Below, one piece after another: positions 1-8,289 of a stretch of DNA of 64,000 bases. How positions within the stretch are numbered: the stretch's first letter is position 1; the number at the start of each line of letters is the position of its first letter. Under the pieces are notes generated by a model. The model had not been told where the DNA came from, searched no databases, and worked only from the letters and a program-made list of their open reading frames with translations. The DNA is from Planctomycetota bacterium (lineage in GTDB: Bacteria; Planctomycetota; UBA8742; UBA2392). The position numbers and the translations under genes were made by a program. The DNA lies in the NCBI GenBank assembly GCA_027493625.1, contig JAOSKM010000001.1:1579489-1643488 (forward strand), given 5' to 3'.

Positions 1-1562
1 CGGTGCTCGCCGTTTTCATCGGGGCCGGTGCCGGTGTAGTAGAAGGCGCTCCACTTTTCAGTGCCGTCGGCCGTGCTCAGGCCCAGCAGCAGGCCGTCGC
101 CGCCGGCGGTGTCGTACACACCGGAGGCGCCCAGGCGCCCGCCGACCAGCACGGTGTCGCCGACCACGCGCACCAGGTGGGTGTTGTTTCGGTCGCCCGC
201 GGTGCCTGTGTAGGTCTTGCCCCAGGCCAGGTTGCCGTCCGGGCTGAACTTGGCGGCGCTGAAAAAGGTAGTGGCGCCGCGGCGGTCGAGGCTGGCGTAG
301 ATGTTGCCCTCGGCGTCCAGGTCAACGCAGTTCACGTTGCTGCCGCGCCCGAGGTCAAGCCGGCGCGCCCACGCGATCTTCGGCGCGTCGCCGTCGCAGC
401 CGGTGGCCTTCAACAGGAAGGCGCGGTCAGCCGCCAGGCCGCCGATCACCACGCTGCCGTCGGCGCCCGCCGCGATGCCGTAGCCGCGGTCGTTGGTGCC
501 CGGGGTGATGTCGATGCTGCGCTGGAACGCAAGGTTACCGTCGGCCGCATTGAAGCCGAGCAACAGCACTTCACCGAAGCTGAAGCCGGTCACGAACACG
601 CGCCCGCCGCGAACGGTAAGGCCGTAGGCCTCGGCATGGTGGCGACCCAGGACTGACTTGGCCCACTCGGGGCGCCAGAGTTTTTCCCACACCGGCTCGC
701 CGGTCTTGGCGTCGATCTTCATCACCAGCGCCGAAAGCACGCTGTTCGATTTGTCCGGGCTGGTCGCGCCGCAAAGGTACAGGCCGCCCTCGCCGTCCAG
801 CGCAAGGCTGTTGGCGGTACCGCCCGTCTCGGCGTTCTGGCCGCTGTCGGGGCTGTGGTCGCGGAAGCCGCCGTTCCACAGCTTCGCCCACGCCAGGCTG
901 CCGTCGGCGTTGATGCGCCCGTAAATGATGTCGGTGCTGAAGCGGTCAACGATCTGGGTGGCCTGGCCGCTGAAGTAGATGTTGCCCTCGGCGTCGCCCA
1001 CGGCCGTGCTCAGCAGCTCGTCGGTCTTCACGCCGCCGAACAGCTTGTGCAGCTTGGTTGCGCCGTGGCTGAAGAACTTGGCGTTCTCGCGGCCGCGGCC
1101 GGCGAGCTTGAGGGTGAAGGTCTTGTCGGTGTCGTAGGTGAAGGTCAGGGTCGCGTTGCGTTCCCCGCTTTCAACCGGGTAGAAGCGCACCTTCAGGGCG
1201 AACGAGCCCTTGGAAGCCTCCAGCTTGGTTTCCGTGAACTCGAGCGGGCTGCGCTTGATTTCGTTCTTGAGCAGCGTGAACTCTTCGTCCATCACGCCCT
1301 CGGCGCGGGTCAGCTCAACCTTGTTGAGCGTCATCTCGGCGCTGGTCTTGTTGTAGAACGTGACGACCTGCAGCGACTCGCTGAACAGCGCCAGCGAGTT
1401 GGTCTCCGAGTTCATCGGGATCCAGTACCGGTCGCCATCCTTGAACTCCATGCCCTCGGCCATCGCAACCGGCACGGTGGCCTGCGCCAGCGTGGCCGGG
1501 GCCTGCCAGACGGCCGCCAGAACCAGCGAAGCCGCTACCCCCAAGGCGAATGCACGCATCAT
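1..1562 (-). CDS. Secreted beta-propeller protein, 3' end outside window
   Basis: The reading frame is open from an ATG-ATG pair at 1562/1557 to the left edge, so the C-terminus is missing. AGGAGG lies just upstream; its spacing fits the second ATG (1559) better. The N-terminus is a signal peptide (MRAFALGVAASLVLAAVWQA). It is followed by a roughly 120-residue beta-rich domain resembling ASH/choice-of-anchor-D folds, with the ending pattern RNATLTFTYD...LKLAGRG. After that come repeated blade-like segments (DAEGNIYFSG, GEGGLYLCGA, DAEGNIYASL), each with an aromatic/Gly-rich strand, as in SBBP or PQQ-like propellers. The protein is probably exported, with a binding or scaffold role; no catalytic residue is evident. 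The family assignment rests on the blade pattern only. Confidence 0.75.
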   Translation of the reverse strand, partial: MMRAFALGVAASLVLAAVWQAPATLAQATVPVAMAEGMEFKDGDRYWIPMNSETNSLALFSESLQVVTFYNKTSAEMTLNKVELTRAEGVMDEEFTLLKNEIKRSPLEFTETKLEASKGSFALKVRFYPVESGERNATLTFTYDTDKTFTLKLAGRGRENAKFFSHGATKLHKLFGGVKTDELLSTAVGDAEGNIYFSGQATQIVDRFSTDIIYGRINADGSLAWAKLWNGGFRDHSPDSGQNAETGGTANSLALDGEGGLYLCGATSPDKSNSVLSALVMKIDAKTGEPVWEKLWRPEWAKSVLGRHHAEAYGLTVRGGRVFVTGFSFGEVLLLGFNAADGNLAFQRSIDITPGTNDRGYGIAAGADGSVVIGGLAADRAFLLKATGCDGDAPKIAWARRLDLGRGSNVNCVDLDAEGNIYASLDRRGATTFFSAAKFSPDGNLAWGKTYTGTAGDRNNTHLVRVVGDTVLVGGRLGASGVYDTAGGDGLLLGLSTADGTEKWSAFYYTGTGPDENGEH

Positions 1563-1604
1563 TGCCTCCTGTCGTATTGTTTCGGTGATTGTGAGCGAGG
1601 CGTT

Positions 1605-1632
1605 AACTTAGACCTGATGCATAACGAGTCAA
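1605..1632 (-). promoter_or_regulatory. Candidate sigma70-type promoter
   Basis: On the minus strand TTGACT (1632-1627) is separated by 16 bases from TAAGTT (1610-1605), about 45 bases upstream of the propeller gene start. It lies in the 118-base gap after the GspK-like gene. Only the -35 box is strong. Confidence 0.4.
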
Positions 1633-1680
1633 TGCCGGTAATGCTTCAGGCGTGAATCGTCGTGATGAGCCGGAATCGGT

Positions 1681-3204
1681 CTAGCTGCCGCTGCTGACGT
1701 CGCGGAACAGCAGCGTCAGCTGCATGGTGGGCTCGGTGGGCAGGGCGTCTTCTTCCGTGGTGCCGCTGTCGGTCGGGGCAGTGGTGTCCGAACCCGCGTC
1801 GGTTCCCGCGTCCGTGGCAGGTTGCGCCGGCTGCGCGTTGGGGTCCGCGGTGCGGCGGTAGACCGCGCGAATGGTGTGCGTCACCTTCCCCACGGTGGCC
1901 GCGGCCAGCACCTCGAACACCGTGCTGCGCACCACCAGCCAGGGGCGCATGGCGTTGTAGATCTCTTCCGTGAATCCCTCGATCTCCGCGGCCGGCTGCT
2001 CACCTTCCTGGGTCTGCTGGTTGTTCACGCGCTGCACGAACGCCTGGTAATTGGCCAGGTCCTGCGGGCGGAACGAGGCCTTGTCCTCTTCCTCTGCGGG
2101 CGCGTTGGGGTCGAGGTTCGGGTCCGGCTCTTCTTCCGGCAGGGTGCCGCCGTTTTCCTCGGCCGCCACGACATCCTGGCGGTCTTGCTCGCGGGCGGTG
2201 AGGATTTTCTCGACCACGTCCCAGGTCAGCTTCTCATCAAGCGCCAGCAGCACCTCGCGCGGGGCGGTGTTGATGTTGACGAAGCCCGTCGAGTACAGGG
2301 TGATGAAGCCCATCAGCGGCAGCGGGTTGGGGTCGCTGGAGCGCTGGTCAACGCCCTCGATGTTGGTGCGGCGCTGCTCGAACTTCTCTTCGTCAGTGAG
2401 GTCTTTCCAGTCGCGGGAAGCCTCTTCTTCGTCGTCGCTGGAACTGCTGGTCATGGCCTCGTCGGCGCGGCGCACCGGGCCGTAAAGCAACTCCTCGGTC
2501 CAGCCTTCGACCTGCAGCAGCTCGCCGGGCGTCAGCATCTCGAAGGGCGTCTGCTTCTTCATGCTGCGTACGTCGGGCTTTTCGTTGGGATTGGCGGTGA
2601 ACTGCAGGTCGTCGGAATCTTCACTGGCGCGCTCTTCCAGGTACTTCACCAGGTTGCGCACCAGGGTGTCGGTGTTGACGGACGAGTCATCGGCGCGGCG
2701 CACGGTTTTCACGCCGCCGTCCAGCAGCAGGCGCTCGTCCTCGCGACGGCAGATGCCGATCAGGCGCTTCAATACTTTGGTGGCGCGCTCGCGCTGCAGC
2801 TCGTTACCGCGCACCAGCGTGAGCAGGTTGAACTTGCGTTCTTCATCCGCGATCTGGATCTTGGGCGGAGTCGGCGGCGTTGTCTCGCCGCCCTGGCTGT
2901 CCTCGGCGCCCCAGGTTTCCCCCTGCCACGAGACCGGCTTCGACCAGTCCTCGTTCAGGCTGTCGTAGTCGGCGTGCTCATCCAGCCGCAGGATCACCTG
3001 CCCGCGCACCAGCGCCATCTGGGCCAGGTAAGCGGCTTTCAGGTCGTCGCGCACATTGGCCGAGATCGAAACTTCGCGCATCACGTCGCGCTGGAACGCG
3101 AACACCAGCACCGCCAGCAGCACCAGCAGGATCATCACGATCAACAACGCGAAGCCCCGCCTGCGCGGGTGCTTGTGTTGCGTGCGTTTGCCGCGTTCAG
3201 CCAT
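1681..3204 (-). CDS. GspK-like type II secretion minor pseudopilin
   Basis: The 507-residue protein begins with a basic leader and a prepilin-type hydrophobic helix (RRRGFALLIVMILLVLLAVL, residues ~14-35). The tail of that helix resembles GspK (AAYLAQMALVRGQ). The GspK signature around residues 310-340, GFVNINTAPREVLLALDE, is present, together with an earlier ADEERKFNLLTL block equivalent to the GspK 'DE..inlN' segment. It is longer than E. coli GspK because of acidic low-complexity insertions. GspK caps the pseudopilus tip in type II secretion. RBS AAGAGG lies 3 bases before the ATG. The upstream neighbour is the PDZ gene, separated by a strong hairpin. No other Gsp component is nearby, but a second, giant GspK-like protein is encoded at 15.9-20.4 kb. 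Confidence 0.8.
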   Translation of the reverse strand: MAERGKRTQHKHPRRRGFALLIVMILLVLLAVLVFAFQRDVMREVSISANVRDDLKAAYLAQMALVRGQVILRLDEHADYDSLNEDWSKPVSWQGETWGAEDSQGGETTPPTPPKIQIADEERKFNLLTLVRGNELQRERATKVLKRLIGICRREDERLLLDGGVKTVRRADDSSVNTDTLVRNLVKYLEERASEDSDDLQFTANPNEKPDVRSMKKQTPFEMLTPGELLQVEGWTEELLYGPVRRADEAMTSSSSDDEEEASRDWKDLTDEEKFEQRRTNIEGVDQRSSDPNPLPLMGFITLYSTGFVNINTAPREVLLALDEKLTWDVVEKILTAREQDRQDVVAAEENGGTLPEEEPDPNLDPNAPAEEEDKASFRPQDLANYQAFVQRVNNQQTQEGEQPAAEIEGFTEEIYNAMRPWLVVRSTVFEVLAAATVGKVTHTIRAVYRRTADPNAQPAQPATDAGTDAGSDTTAPTDSGTTEEDALPTEPTMQLTLLFRDVSSGS

Positions 3205-3221
3205 GCCTCTTTAACGCCTTG

Positions 3222-3250
3222 GGCCGCCCGCGGTTGGTTCGCGGGCGGCC
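3222..3250. terminator. Intergenic hairpin, 11-bp perfect stem
   Basis: GGCCGCCCGCG (3222-3232) and CGCGGGCGGCC (3240-3250) form an 11-bp stem with a 7-base loop between the PDZ gene and the GspK-like gene. A T-containing tail (TCGTTCTTTG) follows on the plus strand. On the minus strand, the coding direction, no U-run follows, so it may attenuate or protect mRNA rather than terminate. Confidence 0.45.
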
Positions 3251-3264
3251 TCGTTCTTTGCCTT

Positions 3265-3843
3265 CTAGCGCTGGGCGTCCCGCGCGCGCAACACCACGCC
3301 GATCTTCAGGCGCTTGCCGGCGCGGACTACTTCAAACTCCAGGCGGTCGCCGGGGTTGTGATCGGCCAGGATGGTCCGCAGGTCGCCGGTGCCCGCCACG
3401 GCTTCGCCGCCGATGCTCGCAACCACGTCGTCCACCTTCAGGCCGGCTTCCGCCGCCGCAGAGCCTTCGCTGACCACGGTCACGCGGATGCCGCCCTCGA
3501 TGCCGAGCTTGGCCGATTCCTCGGGTTCAAGGTTCACGAAGGTGGCGCCCAGGGTGACCTTCAGGCGCACGCGCTGGGGCTCATGGGTCTCGGCCGGCTT
3601 GGGCTCCGGCTTGGCGGGATCTTCCTTTGGCGCGGGCGTGGTCTCCTTGTCGGCCTTGCCCGAACCCAGCTCTTTCAGTCGCTCGTCCAGCTGGTCGCGC
3701 ACCCGGCGGCGCTCGGCATCAAGCTCGCGCAGGCGCTCACGCAGTTCCTTCACCTTGGCGTCGTCACCGAACTTGTCGTCTTTGTCCTTTGCCGAGCCCA
3801 GCGTCACCATCAGCGGCTCGTTGCGCCCGTTGGCGCGCCGCAC
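3265..3843 (-). CDS. PDZ protein, C-terminal part after a frameshift
   Basis: This frame supplies the end of PDZ domain 1 (RRANGRNEPLMVTLG), a charged coiled coil (about residues 27-60, KVKELRERLRELDAERRRV), a Pro/Lys/Glu linker and a second complete PDZ domain (GIRVTVVSEGSAAAEAGL, VDDVVASIGG). The apparent GTG start at 3843 is not a real start: it sits inside PDZ domain 1. Adding one G in the G4 run at 3843-3846 joins it to the upstream frame and gives one protein of about 299 residues, counted from the most upstream in-frame codon. The whole product would be an exported two-PDZ adaptor of the kind that escorts proteases or secretion components. No protease domain is present. Confidence 0.7.
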   Translation of the reverse strand: MRRANGRNEPLMVTLGSAKDKDDKFGDDAKVKELRERLRELDAERRRVRDQLDERLKELGSGKADKETTPAPKEDPAKPEPKPAETHEPQRVRLKVTLGATFVNLEPEESAKLGIEGGIRVTVVSEGSAAAEAGLKVDDVVASIGGEAVAGTGDLRTILADHNPGDRLEFEVVRAGKRLKIGVVLRARDAQR

Positions 3844-4151
3844 CCCAGGCTCAGCATGTCGCCGGGCTGTTTGGCGCCCATGATCTTGCCCATCTGCTCG
3901 ATGCTGGTGATGCTGTCTTCGCCGGCCGACAGGATGATGTCGCCGACCGCCAGGCCGGCATCCGCGGCTGGTGACTTGGCGTCCACCCGCGTGACCTTCA
4001 GACCGCCGTCAATGCCGAGCTTTTTGGCATCAGCCTGTTCGACCACCTCAAGCTTGACGCCCAGCCAGGCGTCCGACTGCGCCTTGAGCGCTCCGGCGCC
4101 GAGCAGCAGAAGTAATACACAAACCAGTGAACCCGCGAGCCGCATCTTCAT
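3810..4151 (-). CDS. PDZ protein, N-terminal part before the frameshift
   Basis: It carries a signal peptide (MRLAGSLVCVLLLLLGAGAL) followed by most of a PDZ domain (GLKVTRVDAKSPAADAGL, VGDIILSAGED). After PGDMLSLG the frame falls into a short random tail ending at 3810, while the expected PDZ continuation is in the frame of the 3265-3843 segment. The likely start is ATG 4145, with GGAG 6 bases upstream, or ATG 4151. The break lies at a G homopolymer and is best read as a one-base deletion or a sequence error. Confidence 0.7.
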   Translation of the reverse strand: MKMRLAGSLVCVLLLLLGAGALKAQSDAWLGVKLEVVEQADAKKLGIDGGLKVTRVDAKSPAADAGLAVGDIILSAGEDSITSIEQMGKIMGAKQPGDMLSLGCGAPTGATSR

Positions 4152-4257
4152 CTCCGTACTCAAGCACAGTAATCAGGACCTTTTATCATACGCATGAACG
4201 TGCCGGTACGCGAACGGTTTGGCTGGACTTGTCCACACCCTTTGGCAGACTCGGGCC

Positions 4258-4686
4258 ATGGTTCACACCGTCGAAATCATCAGTTACGTCCCGCGCAGCC
4301 AGTCGCCCGGACGCCTGACCTTCAGGCTTGACGGAAACACCTACCACGCAAGGTGTTACGCCGACGCCGCCTTGGCCGATGGCCTGCTGGTTGAAGGGCA
4401 GAGTTACCCCATCGCCCTTACCATAGAGGCCGAGGGAACCGTCGAATACGCCGTCGCCACCGAGCCCAGCTTTGAAGTGCTGCAGGCCGCCGATTCCGGC
4501 GATCGCATCAAGGCCATCGGACGAACCTGGGACAGCATCAGCCACCAGGTGATCAAGCTGGACGCCTCACCCAGCGTGGGCGTGCAACTTAACCTGCCGC
4601 AGACCGCCACCGACTACCGGGGCGGCAGCTGGCTGACGGCCGTGGGCACCCTGTGCGCCGACCTGCCACCCGAGGAACATGATTAG
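4258..4686 (+). CDS. Hypothetical small soluble protein
   Basis: The 142-residue product starting at ATG 4258 (MVHTVEIISYVPRS) has no signal peptide, membrane segment or recognised motif. Composition is acidic and beta-rich (LTFRLDGNTYHARCYADAAL; YPIALTIEAEGTVEYAV). An upstream in-frame TTG at 4219 exists, but the intervening residues look unlike a natural N-terminus. It is divergent from the PDZ gene, with the 107-base region between them presumably holding both promoters. Function unknown. Confidence 0.65.
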   Translation: MVHTVEIISYVPRSQSPGRLTFRLDGNTYHARCYADAALADGLLVEGQSYPIALTIEAEGTVEYAVATEPSFEVLQAADSGDRIKAIGRTWDSISHQVIKLDASPSVGVQLNLPQTATDYRGGSWLTAVGTLCADLPPEEHD

Positions 4687-4753
4687 TCACGAACCGCGCG
4701 GATGCATCCCGCCTGACCGCTTGGCATAGTGCCCGGCCCGAGGGGACATCGCG

Positions 4754-5653
4754 TTGCTGCCGCTGCTTGAAACAATGATGTCAGGCTCAGCCGAGGCGCT
4801 GAACCAGTTGGCCGACAAAGCCGGCTGGCTGGAAGGCATCTACGCCACGTTCTTTGACCCGGCCTGGAACCAGGAACACGCCGGCACCATCTGGCTGGTG
4901 ATCGTATCGGTGCTGGTGCTGACGGGCATCGGCCTGCCGACGCCCGAGGACATCTGGCTGACCCTGGCCGGCTTCAGCGCTTACAAACAGGCCGGCGATC
5001 AGTTCGTGTGGTACTACTTCGCGGGCGCGTTCGGGGCGTGCACGGTGGCGAACCTGATCGGCGATTCCTTCGCCTGGACGCTGGGCAAGCGCTACGGTTT
5101 CGAGATTCGTGACCGCTTCAAGCTGATGCGCCGGCTGCTGACCGAAAAGCGCATGCGCCGTGTGCAGGGCTGGTTCGACAATTACGGAAGCTGGACGGTT
5201 TTCCTCGGACGGCAGCTGGCGGGCGTGCGCTTCGTGACCTTCTTCAGCGCGGGCACCATGCGCATGCCCTGGCTGCGCTTCCTGCTGTTCGACTTCCTGG
5301 GCTGTTTCGTGAGTATCCCGGCTTGGCTGACACTGGGCGCGCTGACCAGCATCTACGGGCGCGAATGGCTGGATACGGCCTCAAAGACCGTGGGCGGCGG
5401 CATGCTTGCGGGCGCGCTGGTGGTGCTGGCAATCTTCCTGATCGTGGTAAAGATCCGCGCGGCCAAGCGCGCCAGGAAGGACGCCGAGGACATCGAAGCC
5501 GAAATCCGCCTCTCAGCCCGCGGCGAAGCAACCCCCGCCCGAAGCCCCGTAGCGCCACGGCCCTGCCGTCGCGTTGCACCGTGGGGCAGGCTGCCAGCCT
5601 GCCTGCAGTTAGTCGCGCGGTGCGCCGACGGCCGCACTGCAACGCGGCCATGA
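4754..5653 (+). CDS. DedA/VTT-family inner-membrane protein
   Basis: The protein has the DedA core: a re-entrant segment (GIGLPTPEDIWLTLAGFSA), GDSFAWTLGKRYG, and FLGRQLAGVRFVTFFSAGTMRMPWLRF, followed by C-terminal transmembrane helices. DedA/VTT proteins are lipid scramblase or transporter-like factors needed for envelope homeostasis. The family normally ends shortly after the last helix (about residue 240). The remaining ~50 residues (RSPVAPRPCRRVAPWGRLPA...) are translated from a palindromic intergenic repeat, and the stop codon lies inside that repeat. TTG 4754 is supported by AGGGG 8 bases upstream; ATG 4775 is the alternative. Confidence 0.8.
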   Translation: MLPLLETMMSGSAEALNQLADKAGWLEGIYATFFDPAWNQEHAGTIWLVIVSVLVLTGIGLPTPEDIWLTLAGFSAYKQAGDQFVWYYFAGAFGACTVANLIGDSFAWTLGKRYGFEIRDRFKLMRRLLTEKRMRRVQGWFDNYGSWTVFLGRQLAGVRFVTFFSAGTMRMPWLRFLLFDFLGCFVSIPAWLTLGALTSIYGREWLDTASKTVGGGMLAGALVVLAIFLIVVKIRAAKRARKDAEDIEAEIRLSARGEATPARSPVAPRPCRRVAPWGRLPACLQLVARCADGRTATRP

Positions 5654-5715
5654 TGGCCGCGTCCAATGCCGGCGAGACGCCGGCGCTCCCTTTCTGCCTG
5701 CGGTCCCCAAAAATG
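5540..5715. repeat. GC-rich palindromic intergenic repeat
   Basis: The segment is a chain of small palindromes: GGGCAGGCTGCCAGCCTGCC, GCGGCCATGATGGCCGC and GCCGGCGAGACGCCGGC. The pattern differs from coding DNA and provides the 3' end of the DedA gene. It fills the gap before the WYL gene. Confidence 0.55.
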
Positions 5716-5752
5716 TCGCAGGGGTTGTTAGACTCCGCGCGGGGGGATTGCC

Positions 5753-6778
5753 TTGGCCGGGTCTGTTGGCTCAACCGAACGTCAGCTCAACCTGCTCAGC
5801 ACGTTGCTGAAGGCGCGGGCGCCGCTTGGCTGGCCTGAGCTCTCGCGTATCGAGGGCTACAACGACGACGACACGCCCCTGCGCTCACGCCAGAAGCGCT
5901 TTGAGCGCGACCTGAAGGCACTCGAAGGCACCGGCCTGAAAGTCACGCGCCAGAGCGTGCACAGCCGCCCCGTCTATGAACTCGACCGCGGCGCCTGCCT
6001 GCTGCCCGCGCTCAACCTCAGCGCCGAGCAGCGCCTGCTGCTGTACCGCATCGGCATGGCCTACCTCGATGACGACGCTGGCGGGCCCCTGACCCACAGC
6101 CTCTCCTCGGCCTTGATGAAACTGCAGGCCGGCGCCGGCAGCGACGGCCTGCCCGCCGAACTGCCCCGCACCTTCGTGCGCCGCACCCTCAACCGCCGCC
6201 CGGCCGAGGCCGCCTGCCTGCAGGTGATCGGCCCCGCGCTTCTTGAGCGCCGGCGCGTGGCCTTCCGGTATGCCGGGCGCGGGCGCGGCGCCGACACCAA
6301 CCGCGTGGTCGCCCCCTACGCGCTGGTGGCGCGGCGCGGCGGCTGGTACCTGGTCGGCTACGACACCGAGCGCAAGGCCGAGCGCACCTTCCGGCTCTCG
6401 CGCATCCGCGGCGCGGTGACGCTCGCCACGCCGCGCGCCAGGGCCCCCGAGTACGAGGTGCCCACCGACTTCGACCCCGAGCGCAGCTTCTCGACCGAGC
6501 TTTTCGGTCGCGGCGAAAACGCATTCACGGACGTGCGCATCGCCTTCGACGCGGAGGTCGGCTTCATCGTCGAGAACGAGTTCGGCGGCATGTACCAGAT
6601 CACCACCCGCAAAGACGGCTCGGTAATCCTGCACCTGCCCCAGGCCTACCCCGACGAGCTGCTGCGCTACCTGGGCGAGTTCCCGGGCCACTGGCAGGTG
6701 CAGCACCCGCCCGCGTTACGCAAGCTGGTCGTCGAGCGCCTGAAGGGCGCACTGGGCAAGGCCGGGAGGGCGCGATGA
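5753..6778 (+). CDS. WYL-domain transcriptional regulator, PafB-like
   Basis: The 341-residue protein has an N-terminal winged-HTH-like region (residues ~8-60, LNLLSTLLKARAPLGWPELS...RFERDLKALEGTGLKV). It is followed by a WYL domain (GPALLERRRVAFRYAGRGR...VAPYALVARRGGWYLVGYDTE...TFRLSRIRG) and a WCX-type C-terminal domain. WYL regulators sense nucleic acid or nucleotide ligands; in actinobacteria PafB and PafC act together in the DNA-damage response. The start used is TTG 5753, preceded by a G-rich RBS. Its stop overlaps the next gene as ATGA, so the two are translationally coupled. Confidence 0.85.
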   Translation: MAGSVGSTERQLNLLSTLLKARAPLGWPELSRIEGYNDDDTPLRSRQKRFERDLKALEGTGLKVTRQSVHSRPVYELDRGACLLPALNLSAEQRLLLYRIGMAYLDDDAGGPLTHSLSSALMKLQAGAGSDGLPAELPRTFVRRTLNRRPAEAACLQVIGPALLERRRVAFRYAGRGRGADTNRVVAPYALVARRGGWYLVGYDTERKAERTFRLSRIRGAVTLATPRARAPEYEVPTDFDPERSFSTELFGRGENAFTDVRIAFDAEVGFIVENEFGGMYQITTRKDGSVILHLPQAYPDELLRYLGEFPGHWQVQHPPALRKLVVERLKGALGKAGRAR

Positions 6779-7758
6779 GCGAAATCGCCGAACTGGTCAG
6801 CCTGGTCAGCTTCCTGGTCGCCAACGAGGGCATCACGCTCGCCGAGGCCGCCAGGGCCACGCACCGCACGCCCAAGCGCCTGCTGCGCGACCTCGAGCGC
6901 CTGGTGATGTGCGGCGTGCCGCCCTACTCACCCAGCGACTACATCAACTACACCCTGCGCGGCGTCGGCGACCAGGCGCGCCTGAAGGTGCAGTTCGCAG
7001 GGCATTTCTCGCGGCCATTGAACTTCACCTCGCAGGAGGCGCTGGCGCTGAAGTACGCGCTCGACCACTTCAGCCGCGGCGCCGATCCCGAGACGCTGAA
7101 GCAGCTTGAGGCCGTGAACCTTGCGCTGCGCGAAGCGCTGCACGGCCGCGCGCAGGAGCTGCTGTCGGACCGTGGCAAGGGTTTCGTGACGCCGCGCCGC
7201 ACGGAGCGCATGCGCCGCATGATCGCGCTGCTGTCCAGGGCGGTCGAAGAGCGGCGGGTGGTGGAGATCGAGTATTACTCGGCGCACCGCGCGCGGCTGG
7301 CGAAACGTAACGTGAGGCCGTTCGCGGTGCTGGAGATCGGCGCGCACTTCTACCTGTACGCGTGGTGCGCGCTGGCCGAGGACACCCGGCACTTCCGGCT
7401 GGATCGCATACGTGACGCGCGCGTGCTTGAGGATACGTTCAAGGCGCCCGCGCCGAAGAAGCGCGAGGCCGGCCGCATGGATTCGCTGTTCCATGGCACA
7501 CCCAAGGACCGGCTGGTGGTGCGCTTCAGCCGCGAGGTGGCGCGCGAGGTGTGCGATGAGTGGGAGGGCTCGCCGGGCGTGCAGATCAGGCCGCTGCGCG
7601 ACGGCCGCGCGGAGATCGAGACGCCGCTCTACAACCAGTTCTGGGCGATCGGCTTCGTGATGGGCTTCGGCGATCAAGCGGAGCTGCTGCAGCCAAAGTG
7701 GCTGCGCAAGGAGCTGGAGGTAACCATCCGCAGCTCGCTGGCCGCGCACAAGGAGTAA
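6775..7758 (+). CDS. WYL-domain transcriptional regulator, PafC-like
   Basis: Second member of the pair, 327 residues: N-terminal HTH-like region (LVSFLVANEGITLAEAARAT...LLRDLERLV), WYL domain (ALLSRAVEERRVVEIEYYSAHR...VRPFAVLEIGAHFYLYAWCA...HFRLDRIRDARV) and a C-terminal WCX segment. It differs enough from its neighbour to form a PafB/PafC-type heteromer rather than a recent duplication. The ATGA overlap with the upstream gene and the 3-base gap to the exonuclease gene make a three-gene operon. Confidence 0.85.
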   Translation: MSEIAELVSLVSFLVANEGITLAEAARATHRTPKRLLRDLERLVMCGVPPYSPSDYINYTLRGVGDQARLKVQFAGHFSRPLNFTSQEALALKYALDHFSRGADPETLKQLEAVNLALREALHGRAQELLSDRGKGFVTPRRTERMRRMIALLSRAVEERRVVEIEYYSAHRARLAKRNVRPFAVLEIGAHFYLYAWCALAEDTRHFRLDRIRDARVLEDTFKAPAPKKREAGRMDSLFHGTPKDRLVVRFSREVAREVCDEWEGSPGVQIRPLRDGRAEIETPLYNQFWAIGFVMGFGDQAELLQPKWLRKELEVTIRSSLAAHKE

Positions 7759-7761
7759 CGC

Positions 7762-8289
7762 ATGTCGTGGATCATGGTTGACGTGGAGGCGGACGGCCCC
7801 GCGCCCGGGCTTTACAGCATGGCCAGTTTCGGCGCGGTTGTGGTCCGTGAAGGATTGAAAGACACCTTCTACAGCGAGATTCTTCGCCCCCTGGAAGGCG
7901 CGCAGTTCATTGCCGAAGCCATTGCCGTCTCCAACATCACGCGCGAACAGATGCTGCACGGCGCTGATCCTGCCGAGCGCATGCGTGCGTTCGTTGACTG
8001 GCTGAAGGCTGTTTCCGGCGGGCAGCCGCGCTTCATTTCAGACAACAACGGCTATGACTGGCAGTTCATGAACTACTACCTCTGGAAGTTCACGGGCGGA
8101 AATCCGTTCGGGCATTCATCGACCAACCTGGGCTCGTTGTTCAAGGGCATGGAAAAGTCGATGTTCAAGTACTTCAAGCACCTGCGCAAAACGGCGCACA
8201 CGCACCACCCCGTGGACGACGTGAAAGGCAACGCGGAGGCGCTGCTGTACATGAAGAGCCAGATGGGGTTGGCAATCAACCTGGACTAA
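7762..8289 (+). CDS. DEDDh-type 3'-5' exonuclease
   Basis: The 175-residue protein shows DVEADG near the N-terminus (metal-binding D7 and E9), SDNNGYDWQFMNYY (Exo II Asp) and HHPVDDVKGNAEAL (Exo III His/Asp). These are the four acidic residues plus the His of the DnaQ/RNase T fold. It is short, with no extra domain, as in oligoribonuclease-like or phage-type exonucleases. Placement directly behind two WYL regulators suggests DNA repair or RNA turnover under their control (inference). Its 3' end overlaps the convergent protease gene by 4 bases. Confidence 0.75.
   Translation: MSWIMVDVEADGPAPGLYSMASFGAVVVREGLKDTFYSEILRPLEGAQFIAEAIAVSNITREQMLHGADPAERMRAFVDWLKAVSGGQPRFISDNNGYDWQFMNYYLWKFTGGNPFGHSSTNLGSLFKGMEKSMFKYFKHLRKTAHTHHPVDDVKGNAEALLYMKSQMGLAINLD

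Noticed and set aside
1822-4197. Very long plus-strand frame opposite the GspK-like and PDZ genes (791 codons)
   Set aside because: It is the complement of real minus-strand genes with clear domains, and its own translation is low-complexity Ala/Gly/Arg/His without motifs. Many other long frames in the window are the same kind of shadow.
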